This document shows positions 54,101 through 64,000 of a stretch of DNA of 64,000 bases, piece after piece; within the stretch, counting starts at the first letter, position 1, and the number at the start of each line of letters is the position of its first letter. Origin of the DNA: Branchiostoma lanceolatum (Eukaryota > Chordata > Leptocardii > Amphioxiformes > Branchiostomatidae). The notes beneath the pieces are model-generated. The model saw only the letters and a list, made by a program, of their open reading frames with translations, was not told the DNA's origin and did no database searches. The stretch lies in assembly GCF_035083965.1 (NCBI RefSeq), contig NC_089724.1, positions 2,384,501-2,448,500 of the forward strand, read 5' to 3'. The translations under genes and the position numbers were made by a program.

Positions 54101-56349
54101 CATATCTAAAGCTCTGAATATCAATAACTAATAATTTTACATGACTATTTTCACTATGAAGAGACCTTTCAGCTGATGCCACACACACTTGTAGGCAGAA
54201 AGTTAATATTTCTGAAGATTCCAAATTCTGTTTTTCTTGATTTTGAACTGTCATCACAATCCGATCAGTGTATTCACCCAAAACATCTGAGGCTCTCATT
54301 GAGCCTTTTTTGTGTTGAATTGAAGTAAAGAAAAATAAAAAGGTTATAGTATCACTGCATACATGTAATTCAAACTCTATAGATTAATTCTAGAATAAAA
54401 TTAATCAAGTCTAAAATTATCATAAAGTTTTACATTATCTTTCAATTTTACCTGATATTATACAGATATTCACATTTCTGTGCAATTGTAAGGAACTGTA
54501 GTTTATCTTGTTGGTACTGGCTGGTAACCAAAACAACCTCGTTTTATGCATTGCTGTACTAAATCTGCTACAAAAAGTGCAGTAAAAATTGCTAGCTGTT
54601 TTTATGTTATGGGTTTAAGTTGTACATTTTGCAACAATTTGTCTGCTGATTCATCAACTTTTGTGTGGCAATTACCACATGAAGTTTGGTGGCAGTTTTG
54701 TAGCTGAGTTATGATGCATTCTGTCATTTTGATTTTTTGTTGTAGAATTGAAATGGTAAAGTCACATCAACACCACGTACATCTTATGATGATGATGAGG
54801 CCACAAGAATTGTCACTTATCATTGCATCTCATTTACTACGTCATCTTTCTGCATTAGGCCACACCAATTTAATTTCTTGGTTAACGGATTTTTATTTTC
54901 CAAAAACAAAAAATATGTTTAAAAAAACAGAAGGCTGGGCCAGCCTTGTTTTCAATAATTTTTTTTTCTAAAATTTTTATTTTTTTGAAAATAAAATCCA
55001 TTAACCAAGAAGTTAAATTGGTGTGGCCTTAGCGTTCAAAGCATTAAGCTGCTGCAGCACTCACACCTCCTGAGGGAGTCATTTAAATGCAATTGTTGCC
55101 ACTATCAGCTATTCTACCTTTAGTTTGATTACCCTTGATGCGTTTCTCAAAATTCCCAGTTGAGGTAAAGCACTCAAACAAAAAGGCTTGATGTAAGTAA
55201 GGACAAGATCTCGATGCTGTAGATTGTAAAATATTCGTGTTGTTTTTACACAGGCTGATTTTGCAGAGAGTTCTCATTGTGAACTCATTGCACCAGGTGA
55301 ACATGTGTCTTTTTTTTGGGGGGAGGGGGTGATCTTGTACATGTATTGGCCTTACGATTACTTGGCCCTGAACCCAGTAACAAGAGGTCACAGTCTGAAG
55401 TTGAAAGTTCTGTTGGCGAAGACAAGAACTAGGAACCTTGCATACAAATTGTATTCAGTGTATATAAGGAGAAACCTTAAATGACTGGAACTTTCTGCCA
55501 GAGAGGATGGTGTCGAGCAAAACAGTACAAGATGCACATGAACACTGATGTTTGAACATGACTGAACAGACAAACAAAGAACCTTTCTCTCTTGACTTGT
55601 ATATATATATTATATAGAAAGGTTTATGTACATGTACCTGTTGCGCAAGCGGTAACGCAACCCCACTGATTAGCCATCTGGATCGAATTCCGTGGATCCT
55701 GGCATGGGCCCCAAGTTTGATCCTAGGGTCGACTCCAGCTTGGACATGTTAAAGGGATTGCATTTGTCATTTCGGATGGTGCCGTAAAGCCGGTGGCCCC
55801 GTGCATGAGGGAGCTTCAGGCATCAAAGCGTCTGTATGTAAAAGAACTCAACACACTTATCAAGAAGAGTAGGGGTGACCCGGTGTGCTTGGCCAAAACG
55901 CGAGCCGTGGCGAAGTCACACTGCACTACCACTACTTCTTGAAAAAGCATCTTGCTTCACCTCAACTGAAGATGACTGCTTTATCTAGAGTACCTTATTT
56001 CTGATTAGGATATAGGAGATTCTTTGTACACAACCAGGTATTGTACTCACTTGCTAACGCTTCGATGTCTATAAGACACCTTCTTCAGAGCTTCTAACTG
56101 GAGTACTGCATTCCGAAGCTCTGAAGAAGGTGTCTGATAGACATCGAAACGTTAGCAGGTGAGAACAATACCTGGTTGTGTACAAAGAATCTCCTATATT
56201 CTACCAACCTGATGAAATTGTTTTTGGTACCTTACTTCTCTCTGCAGGTCTGGCCACCAGGAGACTCCGGCAGCCTGAGGGGGCCTCCACAGGAGATGCT
56301 GCAGGTCCTCAGGACCCTGAAGGACACAGGAGGCTCTGGGGCCAGATGA
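48162..56349 (+). CDS. IMMP1L: Mitochondrial inner membrane protease subunit 1 (180 aa)
   Basis: Exons 48162-48278, 48718-48806, 49510-49633, 50133-50243, 56248-56349; phases agree and total 543 bp. It is a type-I signal peptidase (S26) of the mitochondrial inner membrane that removes sorting signals from proteins bound for the intermembrane space. Seen: a VVGYAVQYGCIAHC membrane segment, the catalytic serine in CSGPSMEPT (Ser44), the general-base lysine in ICKRVAGMEGD (Lys87) and box E HVWLVGDNMANSSDSR (111-130). The C-terminus (PGDSGSLRGPPQEMLQVLRT) differs from the human end but starts with the shared WP. Intron 4 is about 6 kb and full of repeats; a fold-back element ends 50 bp before the last exon. 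Head-to-head with ANKS3. Confidence 0.95.
48395..48455 (-). mobile_element. Fragment of the GTAAAAGAAC SINE family, inverted
   Basis: On the minus strand ACATGTAAAAGAACCCACAA ... AGAGTAGGGGTCC matches 43825-43870 and 55845-55880. Confidence 0.5.
49085..49205 (+). mobile_element. CR1/L2-like retroelement 3' end with (TTGA)n tail
   Basis: ATGCATTTTTATCAATAAAC, CATTTTGATTGATTGATCGATT: a polyadenylation signal followed by a tetranucleotide tail, typical of CR1/L2 3' ends. It lies in IMMP1L intron 2. Confidence 0.5.
49690..49835 (+). repeat. Copies of the donor edge of IMMP1L exon 3
   Basis: GACAAAGCCCGCCTCAACTC, TGGGCCATTCATTAAGAAATACAGATGG repeats the end of exon 3 (49588-49633) and then its intron (AGCTCACCATAAAACC, GTGCTGCTATACGGTGTGTG). 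A short third remnant GAAGAAGTCTGCCTCC follows at about 49815. In the first copy the donor GTAAGT has become GTCAGC. Confidence 0.85.
50880..51120 (-). pseudogene. Degenerate non-LTR retrotransposon C-terminus
   Basis: The minus-strand translation contains SWMECAGKGIKMCGLTSVNP, LDRAAWKSGL and RLADCC...GTPAAV, a pattern common at the C-terminus of non-LTR pol proteins. Several stops interrupt the frame. Neighbouring 51130-51510 has a broken frame on the same strand that may belong to it. Confidence 0.4.
52015..52245 (-). other. Open frame of unknown origin in IMMP1L intron 4
   Basis: A 76-codon minus-strand frame containing TRWIIGVLRGQQTLPLSPLH and LLHLLLNSERRSKLAPVDHL. Residue use looks protein-like, but I recognise no family and no splice context. 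It may be a relic of a mobile element. Confidence 0.25.
52288..52440. repeat. Dispersed repeat, second copy of 20415-20575
   Basis: GCGGTGGTTTATGTTTGCAG, the ACCACCGCAAACATTCCATTTTC string, then AAATTTAAATGCATTTATAG. Family not identified. Confidence 0.5.
52710..53030. other. CpG-rich island of shuffled GACG/CGTCC words in IMMP1L intron 4
   Basis: About 320 bp with dense CGTCC, GACGTC, GGACG and CGGCGTC words in an AT-rich intron. The Arg-rich translations are artefacts of the composition. It resembles the 33-904 element and the 14625-14960 island in style; I could not find terminal repeats. Confidence 0.4.
54858..55028. mobile_element. 171-bp MITE with TTA target duplication
   Basis: Left end GGCCACACCAATTTAATTTC, TTGGTTAACGGATTTTTATTTTC; the right end is its reverse complement. 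TTA flanks both sides (54855-54857, 55029-55031). It shares the GGCCACA tip and TTA target with 38278-39045. Confidence 0.85.
55625..55945 (+). mobile_element. SINE-like element, most complete copy of its family here
   Basis: Starts TTGCGCAAGCGGTAACGCAA, with a B-box-like AGTTTGATCCTAGG, and runs through GTATGTAAAAGAACTCAACA, AGAAGAGTAGGGGTGACCCG and GTGTGCTTGGCCAAAA. Fragments of it are at 43818-43895, 47895-47935 and 48395-48455. Confidence 0.6.
56011..56198. mobile_element. Near-perfect fold-back element before the last IMMP1L exon
   Basis: Left arm TATAGGAGATTCTTTGTACA, CAACCAGGTATTGT ... CTTCGATGTCT; the right arm is the complement (AGACATCGAAACGTTAGCAG ... TGTACAAAGAATCTCCTATA). Arms are about 85 bp. 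The acceptor of the last exon is only 50 bp downstream. Confidence 0.85.
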
Positions 56350-57232
56350 CAGGAGCTTTATGTGCACTCTACAATTAGGGTTAAAAGTTGTAGGAACATA
56401 TAGGGCTGTTGTAACTAATGCTAGGGTCGCATTTCAAATTCGGGGCCCGGCCGGGCAGTTTTTGGGAAGTATAATATAAAATACAACAAAAACACAGAAC
56501 GTACCCAAAATTATTTAAGAGCATAGTTCATGCAAATTTATGAAAATACACTTTGATTTTTGTTTCCGCAATCAGCCGGGCCGGGCCCCGGCTAGGAAAT
56601 GTGACTGTATCACTAGGAGAGATAGTGGGCGAAAAGGGAAAATGTTTAGAAACTTGAAAGTAGCTTCATGTGTAGCTCAGGTGCCAAATGATAGGAGCTT
56701 CACCTACACTGCACCAGGGAACAACATAAATAGATATATATATACATGATAAGTGAATATTAGACAATATTATCAGTAATCGTTCAGCTGAGTCAGCTCC
56801 CAGGGCAATTGTAGTGTTGCTTTTAGGTAAAAGTTGGCAAAGAATAACCACATGAAAACACGTGTAAATCAAACACTAGTTAGAGATACAGCAGCAACAA
56901 CTAACCGCTGTACGGCGTACTGGGGGAGAGAGGTGTGCATTCTATGTGAGAGTCGGACCATATAATGTCCTTGGTGTGACAGAAAATACAAGGCAGGTCA
57001 AGGTTTATGATACGTGTGGTAGGGTCCCTATCCTAATCAAAGCAAAGGTAAAAATGCACATAATCATGCATCATTTCTATTTATTTAACCAGGGTAAAAT
57101 CACACTCCTGCCTGCGACCTGTTTTTCAGGTGTCCCCGCATGGACACATACAATACTCATAGAACATATTCCCACATCATATCTTTAAACGTAGAACATC
57201 TGTGAATAGTTTCATCATGTCAGGTTGGTCAC
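56350..57232. other. 3' flank of IMMP1L
   Basis: AT-rich, except for a GGCCCGGCCGGGCAG / GCCGGGCCGGGCC inverted pair at about 56443 and 56575. No gene. No unequivocal polyadenylation signal close to the stop codon. Confidence 0.4.
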
Positions 57233-57420
57233 TGTATAAAAAAGACTCTTTTTACACAACCAAGGGATTTATTCCACCGATTATTATGTATAAGCAGCAA
57301 CACCTGTGCTGCATTGCTATGTGTGAACCGGTCAGAACTGCCTTTAAGAAGGTGACAGATGGTCACTGAAACGTCGGTGGAATAAATCTCTTGGTTGTGT
57401 AAAAAGAATCTTTTTTTTAT
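57233..57420. mobile_element. Second copy of the 42817-43064 inverted-repeat element
   Basis: AAAGACTCTTTTTACACAAC, CAAGGGATTTATTCCACCG and the complementary right arm, with AGCAGCAACACCTGTGCTGC and ACTGAAACGTCGGTGG inside. It is shorter than the first copy because part of the left interior is missing. Confidence 0.85.
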
Positions 57421-57502
57421 TTAAACGTAGAAATTTAGATCAATGGACACAGAAACGGTTATCTTGTATTGTGTTAGACATCAATAAGTAATATCAATAA
57501 TT

Positions 57503-58968
57503 TATGTACCAACAGGGTTCTTGCCAAAATAAGAAAATAAAATCAATATGAAGTCCTAATAGGTTGACATCACAATGAGAGTTATAAACTGAAAATGTGC
57601 AAAGTTATATATTATAGACTTTTACTGATAAAAAGTCCATTGCAATGCTAAACTTGTTATATATATTGTGGCACTAGAGACCCATTGCCACCACGAAGAA
57701 GCTGCAACAGTATATAATTTTTATAATTTAAGAGGAGAAAGAGAGAGAATATGTCCAAACTTTTGTCCTTGACATTCAGAATAACTACCAACAAGGGCCT
57801 CTTCTGGTACTGTTAGACACAACGTTAAGTTTCTGCCCTGCAGCAATCTATACTTCATCTATTGTATCATCAAGAAAAAGTAGCCAGCTGCACTCACAGT
57901 GTGTGTAAGATTTATATGACTATCGACTCACTTTGAGGTAGAGTATAGGTTCATGAAGATACCTCTTCAAAATCATGACACTAACAAAGAGCAGCTTTGA
58001 CAGTTCTATGATGAATGTATATAAAAGTACAAATGATTGCCCGTATATCCATTTTATCTTGCTACTGTAGGAAAGACTTTTACAAAAGGCGTCCCATCAT
58101 GGCGTATGAAAAGGAAGATATCTCGGGAGCCATCATCTAAGTAGAAGTTATTCTCAGTGTCACTTCGTGAAAGTGTCACCATTAATTAAAACCGCGTCGT
58201 AAAGGTTGAAGAATCTACTTTCAAAGCTGGCATCACGAGATTCGGTAAGATTGGTGAATATTTGTAGATTCGTTACCTGATTAATCTCCCGTCAAAAGCC
58301 ACCCGTCTTTTTTTTTTCACGGGTTAAAAGGTTATTCATGTACCAACAGAGTTCTTACCAAAATAAGAAAACAAAATCAATATGTAGTTCTAATAGGTTT
58401 ACATTACTTTACAGTGAAAGTTATATGCTGCAAATGTGCAAAGATATATATTATAGACTTTTACTGATAAAAAGTCCATTGCAATGCTAAACTTGTTGGC
58501 ACTAGAGACCCATTGCCACCACGAAGAAGCTGCAACAGTATATGGTTTTTATAATTTAAGAGGAGAGAGAGAGATAATATGTCCAAAGTTTTACCCTTGG
58601 CGTTCCGAATAACTACCAACAAGGGCCTCTTCTTGTACTGTTAGACACAACGTTAAGTTTCTGCCCTGCAGCAATCTATACTTCATCTATTGTATCATCA
58701 AGAAAAAGTAGCCAGCTGCACTCACAGTGTGTGTATAAGTAAGATTTATATGACTATCGACTCACTTTGAGGTAGAGTATAGGTTCATGAAGATACTTCT
58801 TCAAAATCATGACACACACAAAGAGCAGCTTTGACAGTACTATGATGAATGTATATAAAAGTACCAATGATTACCCGTATATCCATTTTATCTTGCTACA
58901 GTAGGAAAGGCTTTTACAAAAGGCGTCCCATCTTGGCGTATAAAAAGGAAGATATTTTAAGAGCCATC
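57503..58968. repeat. Direct duplication of a unit of about 630 bp
   Basis: 57503-58133 and 58336-58968 match closely throughout: GCACTAGAGACCCATTGCCA, CCAACAAGGGCCTCTTCT, AAAAAGTAGCCAGCTGCACT, TCGACTCACTTTGAGGTAGA and the end GGCGTCCCATC are shared. Small indels separate them. They are about 833 bp apart. Confidence 0.92.
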
Positions 58969-60560
58969 CATTGAGACAGCGGGAGATCGGGAAACATTTC
59001 ACGCTCGCTCAGTTAATCGTTACCCCTCTGGGGCATCAGGCGCTTGAGGCAGTAAGAGTGTATGTGTCCGTGTTTGTGTCTTTGAAAAGTCTTCTGCTCT
59101 TTTGTTCTTCCATCTGTGCCTTCCTCTGGCATCCACTCTGTCTTGTTCGATTTGTCATAAGCCTTGGAGGCACTTCGGAGAAATTAAATTCTGAGTCATT
59201 GGGTGCTTGAGGTGGTAGAAGTGTATTACTGTATCTGCTGCGTGTGTTTGCGCGTCATGGAAAGTGTATGTGTCCATGTGTGTGTCTTGAAAAATGCTTC
59301 TGCTCTGTTCTTCTTTCATATGTGTCTCCCTCTAGCAACCGATCGTCCAATGATTCATCAAAGTAGTAGTTACTCTCAGTGACACTTAATGAAAGTGTCA
59401 CCATCAATTCATACCGCGTCGTAGAGGTTAAAAATCTGGCATTACGAGATTCGGTACGATTGATGAATGTCTGTATATCCGTTACAGTAACTAACTGGTT
59501 TCCCGTCTAGAAGCACCCCTCTTTTCTTTTTGATTTTTAATGGGTTCAGGTGGCACTCAACTTCGGAGAAATCATATTCTGAGTCATCAAGTGCTTGAGG
59601 TGGTAGAAGTGTATTACTGTATCTGCTGCGTGTGTTTGCGTGTCATGGAAAGTGTATGTGTCCATGTTTGTGTCTTGAAAAATGCTTCTGCTCTGTTCTT
59701 CTTTCATATGTGTCTACCTCTAGCAACCAATCGTCCAATGATTCATCAAAGTAGTAGTTACTCTCAGTGACACTTAATGAAAGTGTCACCATTAATCCAT
59801 ACCGCGTCGTAGATTTTGAAAAATCTACTTTCAAAGCTGGCATTACGAGATTCGGTATGATTGATGAATATTTGTAGATTCGTGACAGTAACTCTGATTA
59901 ATCTCCCGTCAAAAGCCACCCGTCTTTTTTTCATGGGTTCAGGAGGCACTTATTAGGCGCATGAGGCGGCAGGAGTGTATATGTCCGTGTGTGGATATTG
60001 GAAAAGCCTTCTAGTTGCTCTTTTGTTCTTCCATCTGTGTCTCCCTCTGGCAACAACTCTGTCTTATTCGATTTGTCAAAGGCTCAGGAGACATTCAACT
60101 TCGGAGAAATGAAATTCTGAGTCATCAGGCGGTTGGGGCTGCTAATGCTGACGACGAGGCCCTAGCATAGATAAAGATAAAATATTATCATACAGACTCT
60201 CTTTCATTCTGAGTCATTCTACTACAGCACATTCTGGAGTCATTGTTAACATTGTTTTTAAAAAGATAGTATAAGTTAGTTACATTGTGCTGTATTTTTT
60301 TTATGTAGTCTTTCACCTTTGTATATTGTATGATATGGGCCAGGTGCCTGAATTAAAGTTGAAATGAGGCGGTAGGAGTGTATGTGTTCGCTGCGTGTGT
60401 CTCTGCATGTGTCTTAGAAAAGTCCTCTGCTCTGTTGTTCTTCCATCTGTGTCTCCCTCTGACAACCACTCTTGTTTGATTTGTCATAGACTCAGGAGGC
60501 ACTCAACTTTAGAGAAATTAAAGTCTGAGTCATCTGGCACTTGGGGTGGTAGAAGTGTAT
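58130..60560. repeat. Interleaved array of several repeat modules
   Basis: Module A (TCTCAGTGACACTTAATGAA, GTGTCACCAT ... GCATTACGAGATTCGGTA ... CCCGTC) recurs at 58135-58310, 59351-59520 and 59739-59925. Module B (GAGTCAT...GCTTGAGGTGGTAGAAGTGT, ATTACTGTATCTGCTGCGTG) recurs near 59211 and 59599, with shorter versions at 59035, 59955, 60120, 60365 and 60530. No coding sequence. Confidence 0.75.
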
Positions 60561-60586
60561 TGTGGTATAAATCGCTGTGTGGATTA

Positions 60587-60660
60587 CCACGATCCCAAGC
60601 AGATACGGGGCCCAAGCAGATACGGGGCTCAAGCAGATACGCCCCCCCCCAAAAAAAAAA
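60587..60660. repeat. Short tandem repeat AAGCAGATACGGGGCNC
   Basis: Three copies of an approximately 18-bp unit (CCCAAGCAGATACGGGG), then C and A homopolymer runs. Confidence 0.8.
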
Positions 60661-61690
60661 TTTGAAAATATCGCTAGTGAAACGCTAGTGGGAAGGCCTG
60701 CGACGGAGGCTATTGTTGATTGCAATTTCTTGCCAGTAGGCTAATTGCAAATACATTAAAATGAAACGAACGGACAGACTGAACAATATAGTATTCGACA
60801 ACTCGAGTTTAACTACTGTCACTGAATTCTAACGTATTGGCTTCGATTTCTTTTTCCGAGACAGTGGAAGATGAATGATCCCACTTTTTCTGTAATGTGT
60901 GGGTTTTGTGAAGCTAAGAGGAGCGTATAGTCTTTGTTGATAATAAACAAAAAGTAGTCTTAGATCATCTTCGGCGGTTGGTTCTGTCACAGCTTGCTTG
61001 AAAATTATATGACACAATCATTCGGCCTGTGGTAAATGTGACCATGCCGTAACCTTGCCTCTTACTTTGATTCATTATAATTGTTTGCACTTCATTTATT
61101 CAGACTTAGCAAATGCTATTTTTTGTTGTTGGCAGGATCATTGAAAAGTTGAATGACGTTTGTATTCGCATGTTTCCGGCGTGGGCGGTCACTATAGGAT
61201 CATGACATTGTCCGTCTAAATCAGCATCAAGTTATCACCATGATGGACATGACATTGATATTGCGAGGTATTTTGGATAAAGAATAGAAGCCCCCGCATC
61301 CGTCTGGATTTATCTTATCCATCCGCTTGTATAATCATGATTTTTCATGGCCTTAGTAGCTTCTCGTGATGTTGCGAGTGAATGTCAGCGGGACCCACGT
61401 TAACTGATATACATAGTTGTATTTCAGGCCGTTGAGGCGTAGGACAGGTTGTTCAGGACGGAGTTGTTTCAGGACTTTCTTTTATTTTTTATTTTTTAAC
61501 AAACTTTATTCAGATAAACAAAAGATTCAAAACAGAAACATGAAACAAGAGAATACAGTTGTACATACACTGACACATGAATAACTTGTGGCTACAATCA
61601 ATTGAAAACAAGGTATAACAATCCCCACTTCTTGTTTCAGGACTTAATAACCCCGTCTTTTTGCACATTGTTACCTTCATGAAATGGCAT
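60660..61690. other. Intergenic DNA without recognisable features
   Basis: No gene, strong repeat or RNA seen. Short open frames only. Confidence 0.4.
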
Positions 61691-61733
61691 GTAGGTTATA
61701 TTTTCATTAGCGTCTGTGTGTGTGTGTGTGTCT

Positions 61734-61776
<43 letters not shown>

Positions 61777-61975
61777 GGTGAACAACTTAACTCAAGAACG
61801 GCTGGATGGATTGGTTTCATATTTGGTGTGATGGTAGAGTCCAACAAAAACTAAAAATGATTAGATTTTGGGCCCCTAGCAGCTTCCCTAGGTACTGCAG
61901 CGGAACTTCCGCTTTTGATATCTCGTGTTCTGGACATGCTATGGTCGCGATTTTGGGGCGGCAGATAGATCTCGT
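61690..61975 (+). repeat. Dispersed repeat with (GT)n microsatellite
   Basis: A GT run at about 61715-61775 is followed by CAAGAACGGCTGGATGGATT, GATTAGATTTTGGGCCCCTA and GCAGCGGAACTTCCGCTTTT. The same order is seen at 63590-63690 and in part at 28140-28300. Confidence 0.7.
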
Positions 61976-62214
61976 TTAAACTATGTTAAAATGGACGGGA
62001 TTGTTTTAATGTGGCCTGTGCCTGGATGTGGTTACCTGCACAAGGTGGTTTCCGACCAGGTTTGACTCTATATGCAATCAGAGGCGCATATCCCAAGCCC
62101 TAATAAGCCTGACTAAAAGAGCTAGCTTAGGGGTGTATACGTAGTGATTTCTTCACTTCTCATGAAGTTGATATCACGTTCAGCCGGCCCTGTAGCAAGT
62201 TTCAATCAATCAAC

Positions 62215-62540
62215 CGCAGGCATCAGGGCAGATGCATGGCGGCTGCAGACATCTCCCTCCAGGATGTTCTGTTTTCGGCCAGAGCTCTCCAGTCAGTTCT
62301 GCTGACTCCCAAAGTGTCCAGCACATTGAACACTCGGTCCTCCCATCTGCTCCTGGGACGGCCTCTAGGGCACCTCCAGGTTGGGTCGACTGGACCTGAG
62401 GTAACCAGTTTGGCATGTAGCAAAAACAAAAAACACTTCAATCGGTTCGGTCGTCCCTTACCCTTTCCAAGTTCAATGGCGAGATTTAAGATAAGAATTC
62501 GCCAGCTATCCGTCAGACTTAGCGTCACCGTTGCAGACAC
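62215..62540 (-). pseudogene. Non-LTR retrotransposon pol C-terminal fragment
   Basis: The minus-strand frame contains RGRPRSRWEDRVFNVLDTLG and SRTDWRALAENRTSWREM, matching the GRPR-x-RW ... W-x-LAEDR-x-WR ending typical of many non-LTR reverse transcriptases. No reverse-transcriptase core is nearby, so it is a 5'-truncated relic. Confidence 0.65.
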
Positions 62541-62559
62541 GAATCTGCGGCGGTTTGAT

Positions 62560-63540
62560 TGCCTATTTTCTCATTCCGATAGGTTAAAAAAGACGGCATA
62601 GATCTGGAGACCTGCCGCATAGTTCGGTCAACCTCCACAGAAGTTTGCTTGTTTGAACCTTTGTTTATTCATGATAAGCTCAAATCGGCACGCAGGCCGC
62701 TTTTCATTGAGGTCATGAGGGAAGAGGTAAGGGTCAGATACAACATAGCAGAGAAACACAGTCATTTGAGTCCTAAAAACTCTATCAACATATATCATTA
62801 CATATTTATGGTACAACAATATACAATTGCTGCAACATATAGTAGGACGAAAGCTGGTTCATGGCCTGTGTCCGTTCGTTTTGTTCATTTCCGTTCAAGT
62901 TAGGAACTGATGTTCAAGTTAGGAACAGAAGTAATGCTCAAGTTAGGAACTGATGCGTTGTACGATCGCAGAGCTTTGGGGATAGTCATGCATATGTCTT
63001 GTAGAATTCAGCTGTCTTGTTGTTTTTTTTGGTTTTTTTTTTTAATTAGTCAAAATCATATAACTGTACATCCAGCAAATCAATCTTAAGACATCATATA
63101 GTATTACATAGAGTGTTCCATTTACCAAGGTGTTTCTCTTGTCTTCCCCTCCTTGTCGCGATTATATATTCTACTTGGTGGAATAAATTAGCATACTTAA
63201 GGAATGTCTGAAAATTTGAATATGATTTGCCTCTGCTTTGAAATATGTGTCTTTTGGCCAATAGAATTATATAATTTTCGGAGGCTATTTCAGCTGTCTT
63301 GTTTTCGGAAAGGCTGCCTTAGATTTTTGTCGGTGGTTGGTTCTGTCGATAGTCTGACTAAATCGCGCTCCTCTCGGCCGGCCCTACTGTAACCGCCCGG
63401 TCATTAATCTTCGCCAGCGAGAGATTGTGTAAACACAGGCTAGGTTCTGTCACGGCGCGCTTGAAAATCCCCCTCATCAAAATCGTTCGAAGCCTTCGAT
63501 CGCGACGAACGTGAATAAAGCCTTAGCTGGGCTCTCAGTA
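62560..63540. other. Intergenic DNA
   Basis: No coding segment I can support. A short AGTTAGGAACTGATG unit repeats three times near 62898-62955. Confidence 0.4.
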
Positions 63541-63549
63541 GCTTTGGTT

Positions 63550-64000
63550 ATTGACTTCGCCGAGAAGTCTATGTTTTGCTGCTTGTCTGTGTGTCTGTTA
63601 GTGAACAGAATAAGTCAAGAACGCCTGGATGGATTGTTGTCATATTTAGTGTGTTGATGTGTATATGGGAAATCTCAAGATGATTAGATTTTGGGCGAAG
63701 TACTTTGCATAATTAACGAGAAAAGTGTAAAAATGTGTTACATTGTATGAGTCTGTATATACTACTAGCTCAGGGTACCAGCTGGAATGTGTTACTCGTG
63801 TAGGGGAAGTGTTACTGGTGTAGTAAGGAGATACTCCCATTGGGCCAGGGGGTTTTACCGTGTCACCTAAAACGTGTTGGCTGGCACAAATTGGCTTCTC
63901 ACTGACTTTTAGATCTTGATCTTGTGAAATTGCACTGTTCAAGTAGTTACCTTCGCCGAGAAGGTTATGCATAGGGTAGCGTTTGTATGTATAAGAAGAC
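63550..64000 (+). repeat. CTTCGCCGAGAAG dispersed repeat, one copy plus the start of another
   Basis: 63556-63690 begins ACTTCGCCGAGAAGTCTATG and continues GTGTCTGTTAGTGAACAGAA, CAAGAACGCCTGGATGGATT. A second head, CCTTCGCCGAGAAGGTTATG, starts at 63951 and runs off the window. This type of repeat is widespread in animal genomes as far as I recall. Confidence 0.65.

Overview
This window looks like genomic DNA of a cephalochordate (amphioxus, Branchiostoma-type). The genes are intron-rich with GT-AG introns, and the orthologues are animal-type (NDUFA9, TXNL4A/DIM1, ANKS3, IMMP1L). Two genes have architectures I associate with amphioxus: a secreted Ig / Cys-rich / EGF / C-type-lectin protein and a single-exon LRR-Ig transmembrane protein. 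Introns and intergenic DNA are packed with small inverted-repeat elements, tRNA-derived SINE pieces and non-LTR retrotransposon ends. The species call is an inference from gene content; I could not search a database.

Layout. (1) 33-904: an 872-bp terminal-inverted-repeat element. (2) 1281-8558, minus: a 13-exon secreted protein (signal peptide, V-like Ig, Cys-rich domain, 3 EGF, C-type lectin domain, 2 EGF, two short Cys modules). All twelve introns are phase 1. (3) 11257-19348, minus: NDUFA9, 11 exons, 376 aa. (4) 20150-21595, plus: TXNL4A, 2 exons, 142 aa, head-to-head with NDUFA9. (5) 23655-26492, minus: an intronless 945-aa LRR-Ig receptor whose tail carries eight YxN and nine Yxx(hydrophobic) tyrosine motifs. 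(6) About 26.6-34.2 kb: no confident gene. It holds a piggyBac-like TTAA element, another inverted-repeat element, a tRNA-SINE, diverged repeat units and two or three orphan open segments. (7) 34535-46980, minus: ANKS3 (ankyrin repeats plus SAM domain), 14 core exons and one extra usable exon copy. (8) 48162-56349, plus: IMMP1L, 5 exons, 180 aa, head-to-head with ANKS3. (9) 56350-64000: repeats and retrotransposon debris, with no gene I can support.

The most striking feature is window-wide. Every multi-exon gene carries extra, mostly partial copies of its own exon edges: the last tens of coding bases, the splice junction and some flanking intron. They lie as short tandem arrays in the neighbouring intron or just past the stop codon. 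I count at least a dozen such loci, including NDUFA9 exons 2 and 5, the end of TXNL4A, many ANKS3 exons, IMMP1L exon 3 and a whole EGF exon. This looks like one recurrent duplication process anchored at exon boundaries.

NDUFA9 (complex I) and IMMP1L (inner-membrane peptidase) are mitochondrial, TXNL4A is a spliceosome component, and ANKS3 is a ciliary scaffold. I see no shared pathway. The head-to-head pairing is the only visible organisation. Exon coordinates were read by eye from splice sites and checked by reading-frame continuity and total length.
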